From DATKMK01 sp035541895 (GTDB lineage: Bacteria > Desulfobacterota > Binatia > HRBIN30 > JACQVA1), in assembly GCA_035541895.1 (NCBI GenBank), contig DATKMK010000129.1:1-64000 (forward strand): DNA of 64,000 nucleotides. Reading direction: 5' to 3'. The notes beneath the pieces were generated by a model. It saw only the letters and a list, made by a program, of their open reading frames with translations, had not been told where the DNA came from and did no database searches. Made by a program: the position numbers and the translations under genes. Numbering within the stretch: position 1 is the first letter of the stretch; each line of letters opens with the position of its first letter. Below, piece by piece: positions 26,409 to 35,520 of this stretch.

Positions 26409-27896
26409 ATGACGGTGTCGCGCAAACACACGCTCTCCCTGGTTCTGGGTATCTTGGCGGTCATGGCGGGCTACGCCTACTTTCAACTGCGCCAAGAGGT
26501 CGTGCTGGTCGCCGCCGATATTCAGCGAACCCGGCTGATTGGACGCACGCTCCTGTACAGCCTGGAGCAGATCTGGTCGACGGAAGGCGAAGAACGCGTT
26601 CGGGAGGTCATCGATCGCGCCAATAAGACGGTGCCCGAAATTGGTCTGCGTTTGGTCTCGCTCGTCGCGCCGATTGGAGACCCACAGCGTCCAGCGCTCC
26701 CCGATGAGCAGTTGGCATCCCTGATTGCCGGTAGTGTCGTCCACTGGACCCACCCGGATTCTAAGGGCGAAGATTGGCTCTACATTTATGCACCGCTTTC
26801 GATCGGGACCACGCGCCCGGCGGCGGTGGAGTTGTCGCAATCACAGAGACCGCAACAGACTTACATCCAGATGAGTCACTGGGCGATCGGGACCGCGACC
26901 ATCGCGATTGCCGCGGTCTGCGGACTGATCGCCACCGTGCTAGACGCGTGCTTCATCGGCCGGCCGCTCACCTTGCTGCGGGACAAGCTCCGGCGGGCAG
27001 GTGCAGGCGACTTGACGCAACCACTGATGCTTCGACAACGCGACGAGATCGGCGAGCTCGCGCGCGAGGTCAACGCGATGTGCGAACGCATCGGCGAAGC
27101 CAACCGCCGACTCGCGGCGGAAATGGAAGCGCGCGTCGCCGCGCTGGAACAACTTCGCCACACCGATCGCTTGGCGACGGTTGGTCAGTTGGCCGCCGGC
27201 GTCGCCCACGAGTTGGGAACGCCGCTCAACGTCGTCTCCGGCCGCGCACAAGTCCTGGCGGCGAGCGAGTTGCCGCACGCCGACATCGTCAAGCACGCGC
27301 GTACCATCGTCGAACAGGCGGACCGCATGACCGAGATCATTCAGCAGTTGCTCGATTTCTCCCGCCGCCGCGGTGCAACGCTGGGCCTCGTCAGCATCGA
27401 GCGGATCATCAGCCGCACGCTCGATCTGCTCGCCCCCGCCGCTCAACGCGCCCACGTGCAACTGCACGGCGACGCCGCCGCGCCGCTCTGGGCACGCCTC
27501 GATCAGAACCAGTTTCAGCAGGCGCTGACCAACCTAATCCTCAACGGCATTCAAGCCATGCCCAAGGGCGGCAACCTGTGGGTCCGCGTCGACACTCGCC
27601 GCGCGCGACCGCCCGCGGAGCCGAATGGACGGGAACACGACTATTTGTGCGTGAACATCGAAGATGAGGGTCAGGGGATCCCCGCGACTCAACTCAGCCG
27701 GATCTTCGAACCGTTCTTCACCACCAAAGGAGTCGGCCAAGGCACCGGGCTCGGCCTCGCGGTCGCGCACGGCATCGTCGCCGAGCACGGCGGATGGATC
27801 AGCGTTGAGAGCACCGTCGGAAAGGGCAGCCGCTTTTCGATCTATCTCCCCCTGCCCGCGGGAAGCGGCGAACAGGATATTCTGGTGGCATCGTGA
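26409..27896 (+). CDS. Sensor histidine kinase (partner of an NtrC-type regulator)
   Basis: Membrane sensor kinase of 495 residues from the ATG at 26409; GGAGG lies 15 bases upstream, so the start could also be a nearby alternative codon. It has two membrane helices (about 8-27 and 163-185) enclosing a periplasmic sensor of about 135 residues, then HAMP. The HisKA domain has the phospho-acceptor His in LAAGVAHELGTPLNVVSG. The ATPase domain has an N-box NLILNGIQAMPKGG, G1 EDEGQGIP and G2 GQGTGLGLAVAHGIV. Its stop overlaps the start of the response regulator (GTGA). Architecture resembles AtoS/ZraS-type kinases; the signal is unknown. Confidence 0.93.
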   Translation: MTVSRKHTLSLVLGILAVMAGYAYFQLRQEVVLVAADIQRTRLIGRTLLYSLEQIWSTEGEERVREVIDRANKTVPEIGLRLVSLVAPIGDPQRPALPDEQLASLIAGSVVHWTHPDSKGEDWLYIYAPLSIGTTRPAAVELSQSQRPQQTYIQMSHWAIGTATIAIAAVCGLIATVLDACFIGRPLTLLRDKLRRAGAGDLTQPLMLRQRDEIGELAREVNAMCERIGEANRRLAAEMEARVAALEQLRHTDRLATVGQLAAGVAHELGTPLNVVSGRAQVLAASELPHADIVKHARTIVEQADRMTEIIQQLLDFSRRRGATLGLVSIERIISRTLDLLAPAAQRAHVQLHGDAAAPLWARLDQNQFQQALTNLILNGIQAMPKGGNLWVRVDTRRARPPAEPNGREHDYLCVNIEDEGQGIPATQLSRIFEPFFTTKGVGQGTGLGLAVAHGIVAEHGGWISVESTVGKGSRFSIYLPLPAGSGEQDILVAS

Positions 27897-29269
27897 GCAA
27901 CCGCGTCCTCATCGTCGACGACGAGCCCAGCATGTGTGAGACCCTCGAAGCGGGGTTGACGCCGAAAGGGTTCGCGATCGCGTGGACGACCACGGCGACC
28001 GACGCGCTCGCACAGCTTGCGGCATCCGACTTCGACGTCGTGCTGACCGATCTCAATATGCGCGGGATGAACGGCCTCGAACTCTGCGAGCGCGTCGTCG
28101 CCAACCGTCCGGACATTCCGGTCATTGTCATCACCGCGTTCGGCAGCTTCGACACCGCCGTCGCGGCCATCCGCGCGGGCGCATACGACTTCATCACCAA
28201 ACCCGTGCGCATCGACGCCTTGGCCCTCGCCCTCGAGCGCGCGGCGCAACACCGCAGTCTGCGCGAGGAAGTGAAGCGCCTCCGACAACTGGTCTCGGAC
28301 TCGCAACGATTCGAAGAGCTCTTGGGAGCCAGCCCGGCGATGCGGGCGGTGCACGATGTGCTGGCTCGGGTCGCTGATTCCGACGCGTCGCTGCTCATCA
28401 CCGGTGAAAGCGGTACGGGCAAGGAGATCGTCGCGCGCGCGGTGCATCGCAGCAGCCGCCGCCGGAATGGACCCTTTGTCGCCATCAACTGCGCCGCGAT
28501 GCCCGAGCCCTTGCTGGAGAGCGAGCTGTTCGGCCACGCCCGCGGTGCGTTCACTGATGCACGCGCGGCGCGTACCGGCCTGCTTGTCCAAGCCGACGGC
28601 GGGACCCTGCTGCTCGACGAAATCGGCGACATGCCGCTCGCGCTGCAGCCGAAGCTGTTGCGCGCTCTGCAAGAGCGAGTCGTGCGGCCGGTCGGCGCCG
28701 ATCAGGAGATCTCGTTCGACGTCCGCCTCATCACCGCCACCAATCGGGATCTCGAATCGGCCATCGAGGATGGCCGCTTTCGCGAAGATCTGTATTTTCG
28801 GATCAACGTCATTCACGTTGCGCTGCCGCCGCTGCGCGGCCGCAGCGGCGACGTCCTGCTGCTGGCGCAGCACTTCTTGACCCAATTTGCCTCGCACTCC
28901 GGCAAGCGCGTAACCAGCCTGTCGCCGGCCGCGGCCGAGCGCTTGCTCGCCTACGCGTGGCCCGGCAACGTGCGCGAGTTGCGCAACTGCATCGAGCGCG
29001 CGGTCGCGCTCGCGCAGTATGAGCAGCTCACCGTCGACGATCTGCCGGAAAAGATCCGTGCGTACCGGCGTTCGCACATCGTCGTCGCCTCCGACGATCC
29101 GTCCGAATTGATTCCGCTCGAAGAAGTCGAGCGCCGTTACATCCTGCGCGCGATGGAGGCGCTCGGCGGGAACAAAACCCTCGCCGCGCAGACCCTCGGC
29201 ATCGGCCGCAAGACGTTGTATCGCAAGCTGCAACAGTACGGTGCGTTGAGCGAAGACGACGCCGAGTAG
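27893..29269 (+). CDS. Sigma-54-dependent response regulator, NtrC family
   Basis: 458 residues from a GTG at 27893. The receiver domain (about 3-115) has the phospho-Asp in DVVLTDLNMRGM and Lys in FITKPV. The AAA+ domain has Walker A GESGTGKE and Walker B GGTLLLDEIGD. The sigma-54 contact loop reads GAFTDA, a variant of GAFTGA. The C-terminal Fis-type HTH is ALGGNKTLAAQTLGIGRKTLYRKLQQYG, of which NKTLAAQTLGI and KTLYRKL are the core. It is paired with the upstream kinase by a 4-base overlap. It probably activates sigma-54 promoters, perhaps including ones in this region. Confidence 0.95.
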   Translation: MSNRVLIVDDEPSMCETLEAGLTPKGFAIAWTTTATDALAQLAASDFDVVLTDLNMRGMNGLELCERVVANRPDIPVIVITAFGSFDTAVAAIRAGAYDFITKPVRIDALALALERAAQHRSLREEVKRLRQLVSDSQRFEELLGASPAMRAVHDVLARVADSDASLLITGESGTGKEIVARAVHRSSRRRNGPFVAINCAAMPEPLLESELFGHARGAFTDARAARTGLLVQADGGTLLLDEIGDMPLALQPKLLRALQERVVRPVGADQEISFDVRLITATNRDLESAIEDGRFREDLYFRINVIHVALPPLRGRSGDVLLLAQHFLTQFASHSGKRVTSLSPAAAERLLAYAWPGNVRELRNCIERAVALAQYEQLTVDDLPEKIRAYRRSHIVVASDDPSELIPLEEVERRYILRAMEALGGNKTLAAQTLGIGRKTLYRKLQQYGALSEDDAE

Positions 29270-29376
29270 TGGCGCTGCATCTCGCAAGTCGAGCACCGGT
29301 CCCGTGTTCGCGCTCTGTCGATCTCGTCCGCCTGCCCGCGTTTGTGGTATCGAGATTCCCTGGAGGCAGAGTAGCC

Positions 29377-30414
29377 ATGAAAGTCGATGCGTTTGGTTCC
29401 GGTTTAGAGCTTCATCGCGCCGGCGAACGGGCACGTGACTTGGCTCGCATCGGGTACGACGGGTTGTGGCTCGCCGAGGCTGGGCGCACCGCGTATCTCA
29501 CGTGCGCGGCAACGGCACTGGCCGCACCGGAACTCGACGTCGGGACGGCGGTCGCGACCGCGTTCCCACGCAGTCCGATGGTGACGGCGCAGATCGCCTG
29601 GGAATTGGCGGAGGCGACGCGCGGTCGTTTCATCCTCGGGCTCGGAACCCAGATCAAAGCCCACATCGAACGCCGATTCTCGACCGCGTACGATCATCCG
29701 GGCGCGCGCTTGCGCGAGTACGTGCTGGCGTTGCGCGCGATCTTCCGCGCCTTCAGCGGGCAAGAGCGGCTCAACTTCAAGGGCGACTTCTACTCCTTCA
29801 GCCTGCTGGGCATGTGGACGCCGGGGCCGATCCCCTACCCTGACGTTCCCGTTTATCTCGCCGCCGTCCGTCCGTGGATGCTGCGGGCGTGCGGCGAAGT
29901 CGCCGACGGCGTCCACGTCCACCCGTTTCACTCGCGCCGCTACCTCGACGAGGTGATCATCCCGAACGTCGCCAAGGGGGCCGCGCGCGCGGGTCGCGAT
30001 CCCAAGGCCGTGAAGTTGGTGTGCCCGGTGTTCACCATCGTCGGCGATAGCGAGGCCGAACGCGCCGAGTGGCGCCAGCGTGCACGCTTTCAGATCGCCT
30101 TCTACGGCTCGACGCCGGCATACGCCGGCGTGTTCGAGTTGCACGGTTGGCACGGCGTATCGCAGCGCCTCACCGAACTGCAGCGCGCCGGCGATGTCTC
30201 CGCGATGGCCGACACGATCAGCGACGAGATGCTCGCCATGTTCGCCGTCACCGGCACTTGGGACGAGCTTCCACGTCTGATCGTCGACAAATATCGCGGC
30301 GTCGCCGACCGCATCATTCTCTACTTCGCCACCGAAGCCTGGGAGAAGGGTGCGCCGGAGCATGAACGCTGGCAGCACATGATCACGCGGATCAACGCGC
30401 TCGCCGCGAGCTGA
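29377..30414 (+). CDS. LLM-class F420-dependent oxidoreductase, MSMEG_2256-type
   Basis: Luciferase-like TIM-barrel oxidoreductase of 345 residues. The N-terminus MKVDAFGSGLEL, the GTAVATAFPRSPM strand and especially GLGTQIKAHIERRFS match the F420-dependent family typified by MSMEG_2256. The ATG at 29377 has a TGGAGG site; the open frame extends 36 codons upstream without support. The substrate is unknown. It implies coenzyme F420 in this organism, which is a lineage-informative trait. It sits 107 bases after the regulator gene and 145 bases before the molybdoenzyme genes, so it may be its own transcript. Confidence 0.92.
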   Translation: MKVDAFGSGLELHRAGERARDLARIGYDGLWLAEAGRTAYLTCAATALAAPELDVGTAVATAFPRSPMVTAQIAWELAEATRGRFILGLGTQIKAHIERRFSTAYDHPGARLREYVLALRAIFRAFSGQERLNFKGDFYSFSLLGMWTPGPIPYPDVPVYLAAVRPWMLRACGEVADGVHVHPFHSRRYLDEVIIPNVAKGAARAGRDPKAVKLVCPVFTIVGDSEAERAEWRQRARFQIAFYGSTPAYAGVFELHGWHGVSQRLTELQRAGDVSAMADTISDEMLAMFAVTGTWDELPRLIVDKYRGVADRIILYFATEAWEKGAPEHERWQHMITRINALAAS

Positions 30415-30559
30415 CTTCCTCAGCGCCGTGACGGCGCCCGCACACCTCACTGCTGATCTTGATCAGGCGGCGGCCTGATCGACGGCCTATGGAGCCTTCC
30501 AACCATTCGGTAGGCGGTGAGGCGTATGGCCGGCTGCCTACGAAGAAAGGAACGACACC

Positions 30560-31597
30560 ATGGGAACACTCGCGCCGTCGAAGCGCCAACTCGCCTGGGT
30601 CTTTGATCTCAACAAGTGCATCGGCTGCCAAACCTGCTCGGTCGCCTGCAAAGTATTGTGGCCCGGCGACGACCCCGGCACCGAACAGATGTGGTGGATG
30701 ACCGTGAACACCCAACCGGGTCGGGGCACGCCGCGCGATTGGGAAGCCATGGGCGGCGGCTACGATGCCAACGGCAAGCTTCAGCTCGGGCATATCGCCA
30801 GCGAGGAAGAAATCGGCGGCGGCTGGAACTTCAACTACGACGAAGTCCTCCGCAGCGGACGCGGACGTAATGCACATCTGCAGAAGATCTCCGGCAGCAA
30901 GACTTGGGGAATGAACTGGGATGAAGATGAAGGCGCCGGCGAGTTTCCCAACGCGTACTTCTTCTACCTGCCCCGCCTCTGTAACCACTGCACGCAGCCG
31001 GCGTGCCTCGAAGCCTGCCCCAACGACGCGATCTTCAAGCACGCCGACACCGGCCTGGTGTTGCGCGACGAGCAGAAATGCAAAGGCGCGCAGATGTGCC
31101 GGCGTGCGTGCCCGTACAAAAAAATCTACTTCAACAAGATGCGCAACGTCAGCCAGCACTGCATCGGTTGCTTTCCGCGCATCGAACAAGGCGTCGCACC
31201 CGCGTGCGTGCGCCAATGTCCGGGACGCGCGGCGTTCATCGGCTTTCGCGATGACGAAGGCAGCATCGTCCACAAGCTGGTCGAGAGGTGGAAGGTCGCG
31301 CTGCCGCTCCACCCCGAGTTCGGCACCCATCCGAACGTCTACTACGTCCCGCCGCTGTCACCCGCTCCGCTCCGACCCGACGGCAGCTTCGATGACAGCG
31401 GGCAACGCATCCCGCCGGCCTATCTCGAAAAGCTCTTCGGCACCGCGGTACACGGCGCGCTCGATGTGCTCCGCACTGAGCTCGACAAGAAACGCCGCGG
31501 GCAGGGCTCCGAAGTGATGGACGCGCTCATCCTCTATCGGTGGAAGGACGCGCTCGGTCACTTGACCCGCGACCCCGCCGACATCGCGTGGAACTGA
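30560..31597 (+). CDS. Class II-like molybdopterin oxidoreductase, iron-sulfur beta subunit
   Basis: Electron-transfer subunit of a DMSO-reductase-family complex, 345 residues. Four cysteine groups are seen. The first is CIGCQTCSVACK near residue 21. The second is CNHCTQPACLEACP. The third is CKGAQMCRRACPYKKIYF, the position where NarH has Trp and where a 3Fe-4S cluster is usual. The fourth is CIGCFPRIEQGVAPACVRQCPG. The C-terminal GTHPNVYYVPPLSP is a hallmark of the NarH/EbdB/SerB/ClrB group. The ATG has an AAGAAAGGA-type site. It is followed by the alpha subunit 41 bases downstream. Confidence 0.95.
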   Translation: MGTLAPSKRQLAWVFDLNKCIGCQTCSVACKVLWPGDDPGTEQMWWMTVNTQPGRGTPRDWEAMGGGYDANGKLQLGHIASEEEIGGGWNFNYDEVLRSGRGRNAHLQKISGSKTWGMNWDEDEGAGEFPNAYFFYLPRLCNHCTQPACLEACPNDAIFKHADTGLVLRDEQKCKGAQMCRRACPYKKIYFNKMRNVSQHCIGCFPRIEQGVAPACVRQCPGRAAFIGFRDDEGSIVHKLVERWKVALPLHPEFGTHPNVYYVPPLSPAPLRPDGSFDDSGQRIPPAYLEKLFGTAVHGALDVLRTELDKKRRGQGSEVMDALILYRWKDALGHLTRDPADIAWN

Positions 31598-31638
31598 AGT
31601 TTGCTTCATCTGCGCGGCGATACTCAAGGAGACCAACC

Positions 31639-34404
31639 ATGGCACAGATCAACGGACAATGGGCGGATGCGTACCGGCGCAAGTGGACATGGGACAAGGT
31701 GACCTGGGGTAGCCACTCGGTCGACTGCTATCCCGGCGGTTGCCCGTGGCGTGTCTACAGCAAGGACGGCAAAGTCATCCGCGAAGAACAGGCGGGCGTC
31801 TTCACGCCGATCGAGAGCGGTGTGCCGGACATGAACCCGATGGGCTGCCAGAAGGGTGCGTGCTGGAGCGATCTGCTCGATGCGCCCGATCGAGTCACCC
31901 AGCCGCTCAAGCGCGTCGGCAAGCGCGGCGAAGGCAAGTTCAAGCCGGTGTCGTGGGACGAGGCGCTCGACGACATCGCCGACGCGATGCTCGACGCGAT
32001 CAAAGATCAGGGCCCCGAGTCCATCATCACGCTGATGACGCCTGAGTTCGCGGCCGCCGGCGCGCGTGCATTCAGCGACGCGCTCGGTACGCCGACAACT
32101 GACGGTAATGCCGAGTTCCAAGACTTCAGCCCGGGCTACCACCTCACCTTCGGGCTCTTCAATCCGGTCTCGACGATGGACGATTGGTTCCTCGCGGAAC
32201 TCACCCTCATCTGGCACGCCAACCCCGTCTACACCAACATCCACTGGTACCACTACGTCGCCGAGTCACGGTACAACGGCGGCGAAGTCGTCACCATCGC
32301 CCCCGACTACAGTCCGTCGGCGATTCACGCCGACTACCATCTGCCCGTTCGCATCGGCACGGACGCCGCGCTGGCGCTGGCGATGTGCAAGGTGATCATC
32401 GACGCCGGCCTGTACAACAAGGTGTTCGTGCAAGAGCAGACCGATCTTCCGCTGCTGGTGCGTACCGACACCGGCCGTTTCTTGCGCGGCAACGATCTCG
32501 CCGATGACGATCGCGAGGATCAGTTCTTCTGGGCCGACGAGCACTCGCACGTCGTCACCGCGGCGCCGCGGCATACGCTCGCATCCGCCGGCGTGAGCCC
32601 CGCGCTCGACGGCACCTATTCGGTTTCGCTCAAGGACGGTTCGATGGTCCAGGTCGAGCCGGTGTTTCAACGACTGCGCCGGCACTTGGAGAACTATACG
32701 CCGGAAAAGGCCGGCGCGATTTGCGAGATTCATCCCGACAACATCCGCGCCCTCGCGCGCAAAGTCGCGACGCGCAAGACCAAGATTTTCATCGGCTGGA
32801 ATTCCGGCAAGTACTACCACGGCGATTTGATGGAACGGTCGATGGCTTTGCTGCTCGGTCTGACCGGCAACTGGGGCAAGAAGGGCACCGGCACCCGCTC
32901 GTGGGCCGCCGGCGGATGGGACGGGATGGCGTTCATGGCGGAGAAGGGAGCGCCGGGCCAGGACGCCGCACGTATGGCGCACCAGATGCGCACGCTGATG
33001 CGGCGCATGCTCACCGCCGACGATCCAACCCGTACGTTGGAGCAGATCACCAACCACGTCTCCGCGATGAATCCCGAACTGGGCGGCTTCGGCGCGATGA
33101 TTCCGCCGGCGTTCCTCTGGTACTACCAGTACGGCTACAAGGATCGCTGGAACAACCCCGACAACAACGACCCGTCGATGAAGCGCAGCTTCGACGACTA
33201 CGTCAACGAAGCCATCGACAAGGGCTGGTTCGGCGCGCACTGCTCGCAGGCCTACCGCGACGTCGAGCCGCGGGTGTTGTTCGAATCGGGCGGCAACATG
33301 CTGCGCCGCCAACGCGGCGGGCAAAAGCTGTTGCTCGAAACGCTGTGGCCCAAGCTCAAGATGATCGTGTCGGTGGATTTCCGGATCAACACCACCGGCA
33401 TGTACTCCGATTATATCCTGCCCGCCGCGCAGCACTACGAGAAGATCAGCCAGAGCATGCCCTCGGTCCATCATCTCAATTGGGTCCTGACCGATCGCGC
33501 GGTTCCGCCGCCGGGCGAGGCCCGCGGCGAACATGACATCGGCATCATGATCCTCGAAGCCATCGAGCGCCGCGCCGCTGCGCGCGGCCTGACCGATTTC
33601 ACCGACCGCAAGGGCATGACCCGGTCGCTCGTCGGCATGGTCGCCAAGGCCACGCTCAACGGCGCGATGCGCGACGAAGAGAAGTTTTACGACGAAGCCG
33701 TCCGGGACAACGCGGTGTACGGCATCCTCCCCGAGGGCACCACGCTGGCGACGCTGCGCGAGAAGGGCTTCGTGCGTTGGACCGGTTGGGGCATGGCCGG
33801 CCATGGCGAGGCGCAAGCGTCGACCATCAAGCCCGACGAGGTTCACAATCCCTTGCGCTGGCATACCGAGGACAAGCTCCCCTACTCCACCCTGGTGCGG
33901 CGCGCGCAGTTTTACATCGATCACGAGTGGTTCCTCGAAGCCGGCGAAGAGCTGCCGACGCACAAGGAGACCCCCGGTCACGGCGGCCCCAAGCGGCGCT
34001 TTCAGATGACCAGCGGCCACAACCGCTGGAGCATTCACTCGATGAACATGACCAATCGCCACCTGCTCAACACACACCGCGGCGAGCCGTTCGTGTTCAT
34101 CAACGACAAGGACGCCGCCAGCCTCGGTGTCGCCGACGGGGATCACGTCAAGCTTGTCAGCGACGTCGGCGATACAATCCTGCAGGCGAAGCTCACGCCG
34201 GCGTGCCGGCCGAACCAGGTGATCGTCTACAACGGCTTCGAGCCCTTCATGCACAAGCAGTGGTACGGCCAGGCCGACATCGAGCCCGGCCACGTGAAGT
34301 GGCTCGGCTTCGCCGCCGGCTACGGGCACCTGGCGTACCGCCCGACGGCGTGGCAACCGATCCCCGCGGACCGCGGCGTGCGGGTGGATGTGGTGAAGGT
34401 CTGA
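31639..34404 (+). CDS. Class II-like molybdopterin oxidoreductase, catalytic alpha subunit
   Basis: 921 residues from the ATG at 31639 with an AAGGAG site. The N-terminal FS0 cluster motif is H26-x3-C30-x4-C35 with a later cysteine in NPMGCQKGACW, that is His plus Cys ligands as in NarG, EbdA and SerA. A probable molybdenum-ligand Asp lies in TPTTDGNAEFQDFSPG. The dinucleotide-binding domain near the C-terminus reads MTSGHNRWSIHSMNMTNRHLLN. There is no twin-arginine signal peptide, so a cytoplasmic location is likely. No gamma (haem b) subunit or NarJ-like chaperone gene is adjacent. Substrate is unknown: hydrocarbon or steroid hydroxylation, or oxyanion reduction, are the known options in this group. 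Confidence 0.93.
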   Translation: MAQINGQWADAYRRKWTWDKVTWGSHSVDCYPGGCPWRVYSKDGKVIREEQAGVFTPIESGVPDMNPMGCQKGACWSDLLDAPDRVTQPLKRVGKRGEGKFKPVSWDEALDDIADAMLDAIKDQGPESIITLMTPEFAAAGARAFSDALGTPTTDGNAEFQDFSPGYHLTFGLFNPVSTMDDWFLAELTLIWHANPVYTNIHWYHYVAESRYNGGEVVTIAPDYSPSAIHADYHLPVRIGTDAALALAMCKVIIDAGLYNKVFVQEQTDLPLLVRTDTGRFLRGNDLADDDREDQFFWADEHSHVVTAAPRHTLASAGVSPALDGTYSVSLKDGSMVQVEPVFQRLRRHLENYTPEKAGAICEIHPDNIRALARKVATRKTKIFIGWNSGKYYHGDLMERSMALLLGLTGNWGKKGTGTRSWAAGGWDGMAFMAEKGAPGQDAARMAHQMRTLMRRMLTADDPTRTLEQITNHVSAMNPELGGFGAMIPPAFLWYYQYGYKDRWNNPDNNDPSMKRSFDDYVNEAIDKGWFGAHCSQAYRDVEPRVLFESGGNMLRRQRGGQKLLLETLWPKLKMIVSVDFRINTTGMYSDYILPAAQHYEKISQSMPSVHHLNWVLTDRAVPPPGEARGEHDIGIMILEAIERRAAARGLTDFTDRKGMTRSLVGMVAKATLNGAMRDEEKFYDEAVRDNAVYGILPEGTTLATLREKGFVRWTGWGMAGHGEAQASTIKPDEVHNPLRWHTEDKLPYSTLVRRAQFYIDHEWFLEAGEELPTHKETPGHGGPKRRFQMTSGHNRWSIHSMNMTNRHLLNTHRGEPFVFINDKDAASLGVADGDHVKLVSDVGDTILQAKLTPACRPNQVIVYNGFEPFMHKQWYGQADIEPGHVKWLGFAAGYGHLAYRPTAWQPIPADRGVRVDVVKV

Positions 34405-35355
34405 GTGCCGGTTGTTGCAAGCGCAGTACGCGCCGCGATGCTCCGCGTTGAGTACAGCGATCACTACCACGACGATGGGCGCTATCCCGTCGTCGTGGTC
34501 AACGTGACCAATCGCTGCAACCTGAGTTGCGAGCATTGTTTCATCTTCCGCGACGGCAATCCCAACGATGCGCCGGACTCGCTTCACGACGAACCGAGTA
34601 GCGATCAAATTCTGGAGACGCTGGCCAACCTGCGTGATCGGCACGGGGTGCGCTCGATCCTCTGGATGGGCGGCGAACCGCTGCTGCGGCGCGACCTCAT
34701 TGCCAAAGGCGTGCACCTCATTCCCACCAACACCATCGTGACCAACGGGACCATCCCGCTGGTCGATTTCGGCCCCACCGCGCTCTATGTCGTGAGCCTC
34801 GACGGCCCCGAAGACCTCAACGACGCCATCCGCGGCGCCGGCGTCTACCGTCGAGTGCTTCGTAATCTGGCGCGCATCCCAACCACCCTCGCGTCGCAGG
34901 TTCAGGTTCAATGCGCAGTGACCAAACGCAATCAACACCGGCTCGCAGAGTTGGTCGACGCGGTTCGCACCACGCCGGTCGGATGGATGACATTCTCATT
35001 CTACGTTCCGCGCGCCAACGACACCGGGCCCGATGCGTGGGCGACCAACGACGAGCGTGTCGCGGCCGTGCGCGCAGTGATGCGATTGAAGGCCCAGCAT
35101 CCTGGGTTCGTGCGGAATTCGACTCAGATGCTCGAACTGATGCTGCCGCCGCATTGTCGCGCCATTACCGACAACTGTCCGGCGCGCGCACACATCCTAC
35201 CCCTCTACCTTGACGACGATCACTTCACGACTCCGTTCTGCTGCTACGGCAACGACGTCGATTGTGATCGCTGCGGGGCATGGGCGGTATTCCATCTCGC
35301 CGCACGGTTCGGGAGCTCCGGTGCGCGGCTCAGCACCGCTAGCCCCGCGAAATAA
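34405..35355 (+). CDS. Radical SAM protein with C-terminal cysteine cluster
   Basis: 316 residues from a GTG that directly abuts the alpha-subunit stop (GAAGG five bases ahead); an ATG at 34438 is the alternative. The radical SAM motif is CNLSCEHCFIF (C-x3-C-x2-C) and the SAM-binding GGEP is in WMGGEPLLRRD. A SPASM-like tail has at least six cysteines, in DNCPAR, FCCYGNDVDCDRCGAW. This suggests one or more auxiliary clusters. Tight coupling to the molybdoenzyme suggests a role in its maturation or in the same pathway. The last 20 residues look unstructured. The substrate is unknown. Confidence 0.85.
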   Translation: MPVVASAVRAAMLRVEYSDHYHDDGRYPVVVVNVTNRCNLSCEHCFIFRDGNPNDAPDSLHDEPSSDQILETLANLRDRHGVRSILWMGGEPLLRRDLIAKGVHLIPTNTIVTNGTIPLVDFGPTALYVVSLDGPEDLNDAIRGAGVYRRVLRNLARIPTTLASQVQVQCAVTKRNQHRLAELVDAVRTTPVGWMTFSFYVPRANDTGPDAWATNDERVAAVRAVMRLKAQHPGFVRNSTQMLELMLPPHCRAITDNCPARAHILPLYLDDDHFTTPFCCYGNDVDCDRCGAWAVFHLAARFGSSGARLSTASPAK

Positions 35356-35520
35356 TCGCCGTCCAACTCACTTCGTCAAAACATTGACCATCGTCGGGTG
35401 TCGCTGCGCGCGCAGCGGCAACGGCGGCTCGGCCCCGACGCGCGAATCGAGAAATACGGGCATCGGCACCGCGCTTGCTGTCCGGTCTCGAAGCAGGTAC
35501 CAAACCTCGCGGTCGCCGCA

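Noticed and set aside
32266..34938. Very long open frame (890 codons) on the minus strand opposite the molybdoenzyme alpha subunit and radical SAM gene
   Set aside because: It has no ribosome site, its composition is rich in Val, Asp, His and Arg as expected from an antisense frame of high-GC coding DNA, and the plus-strand genes have clear family motifs.
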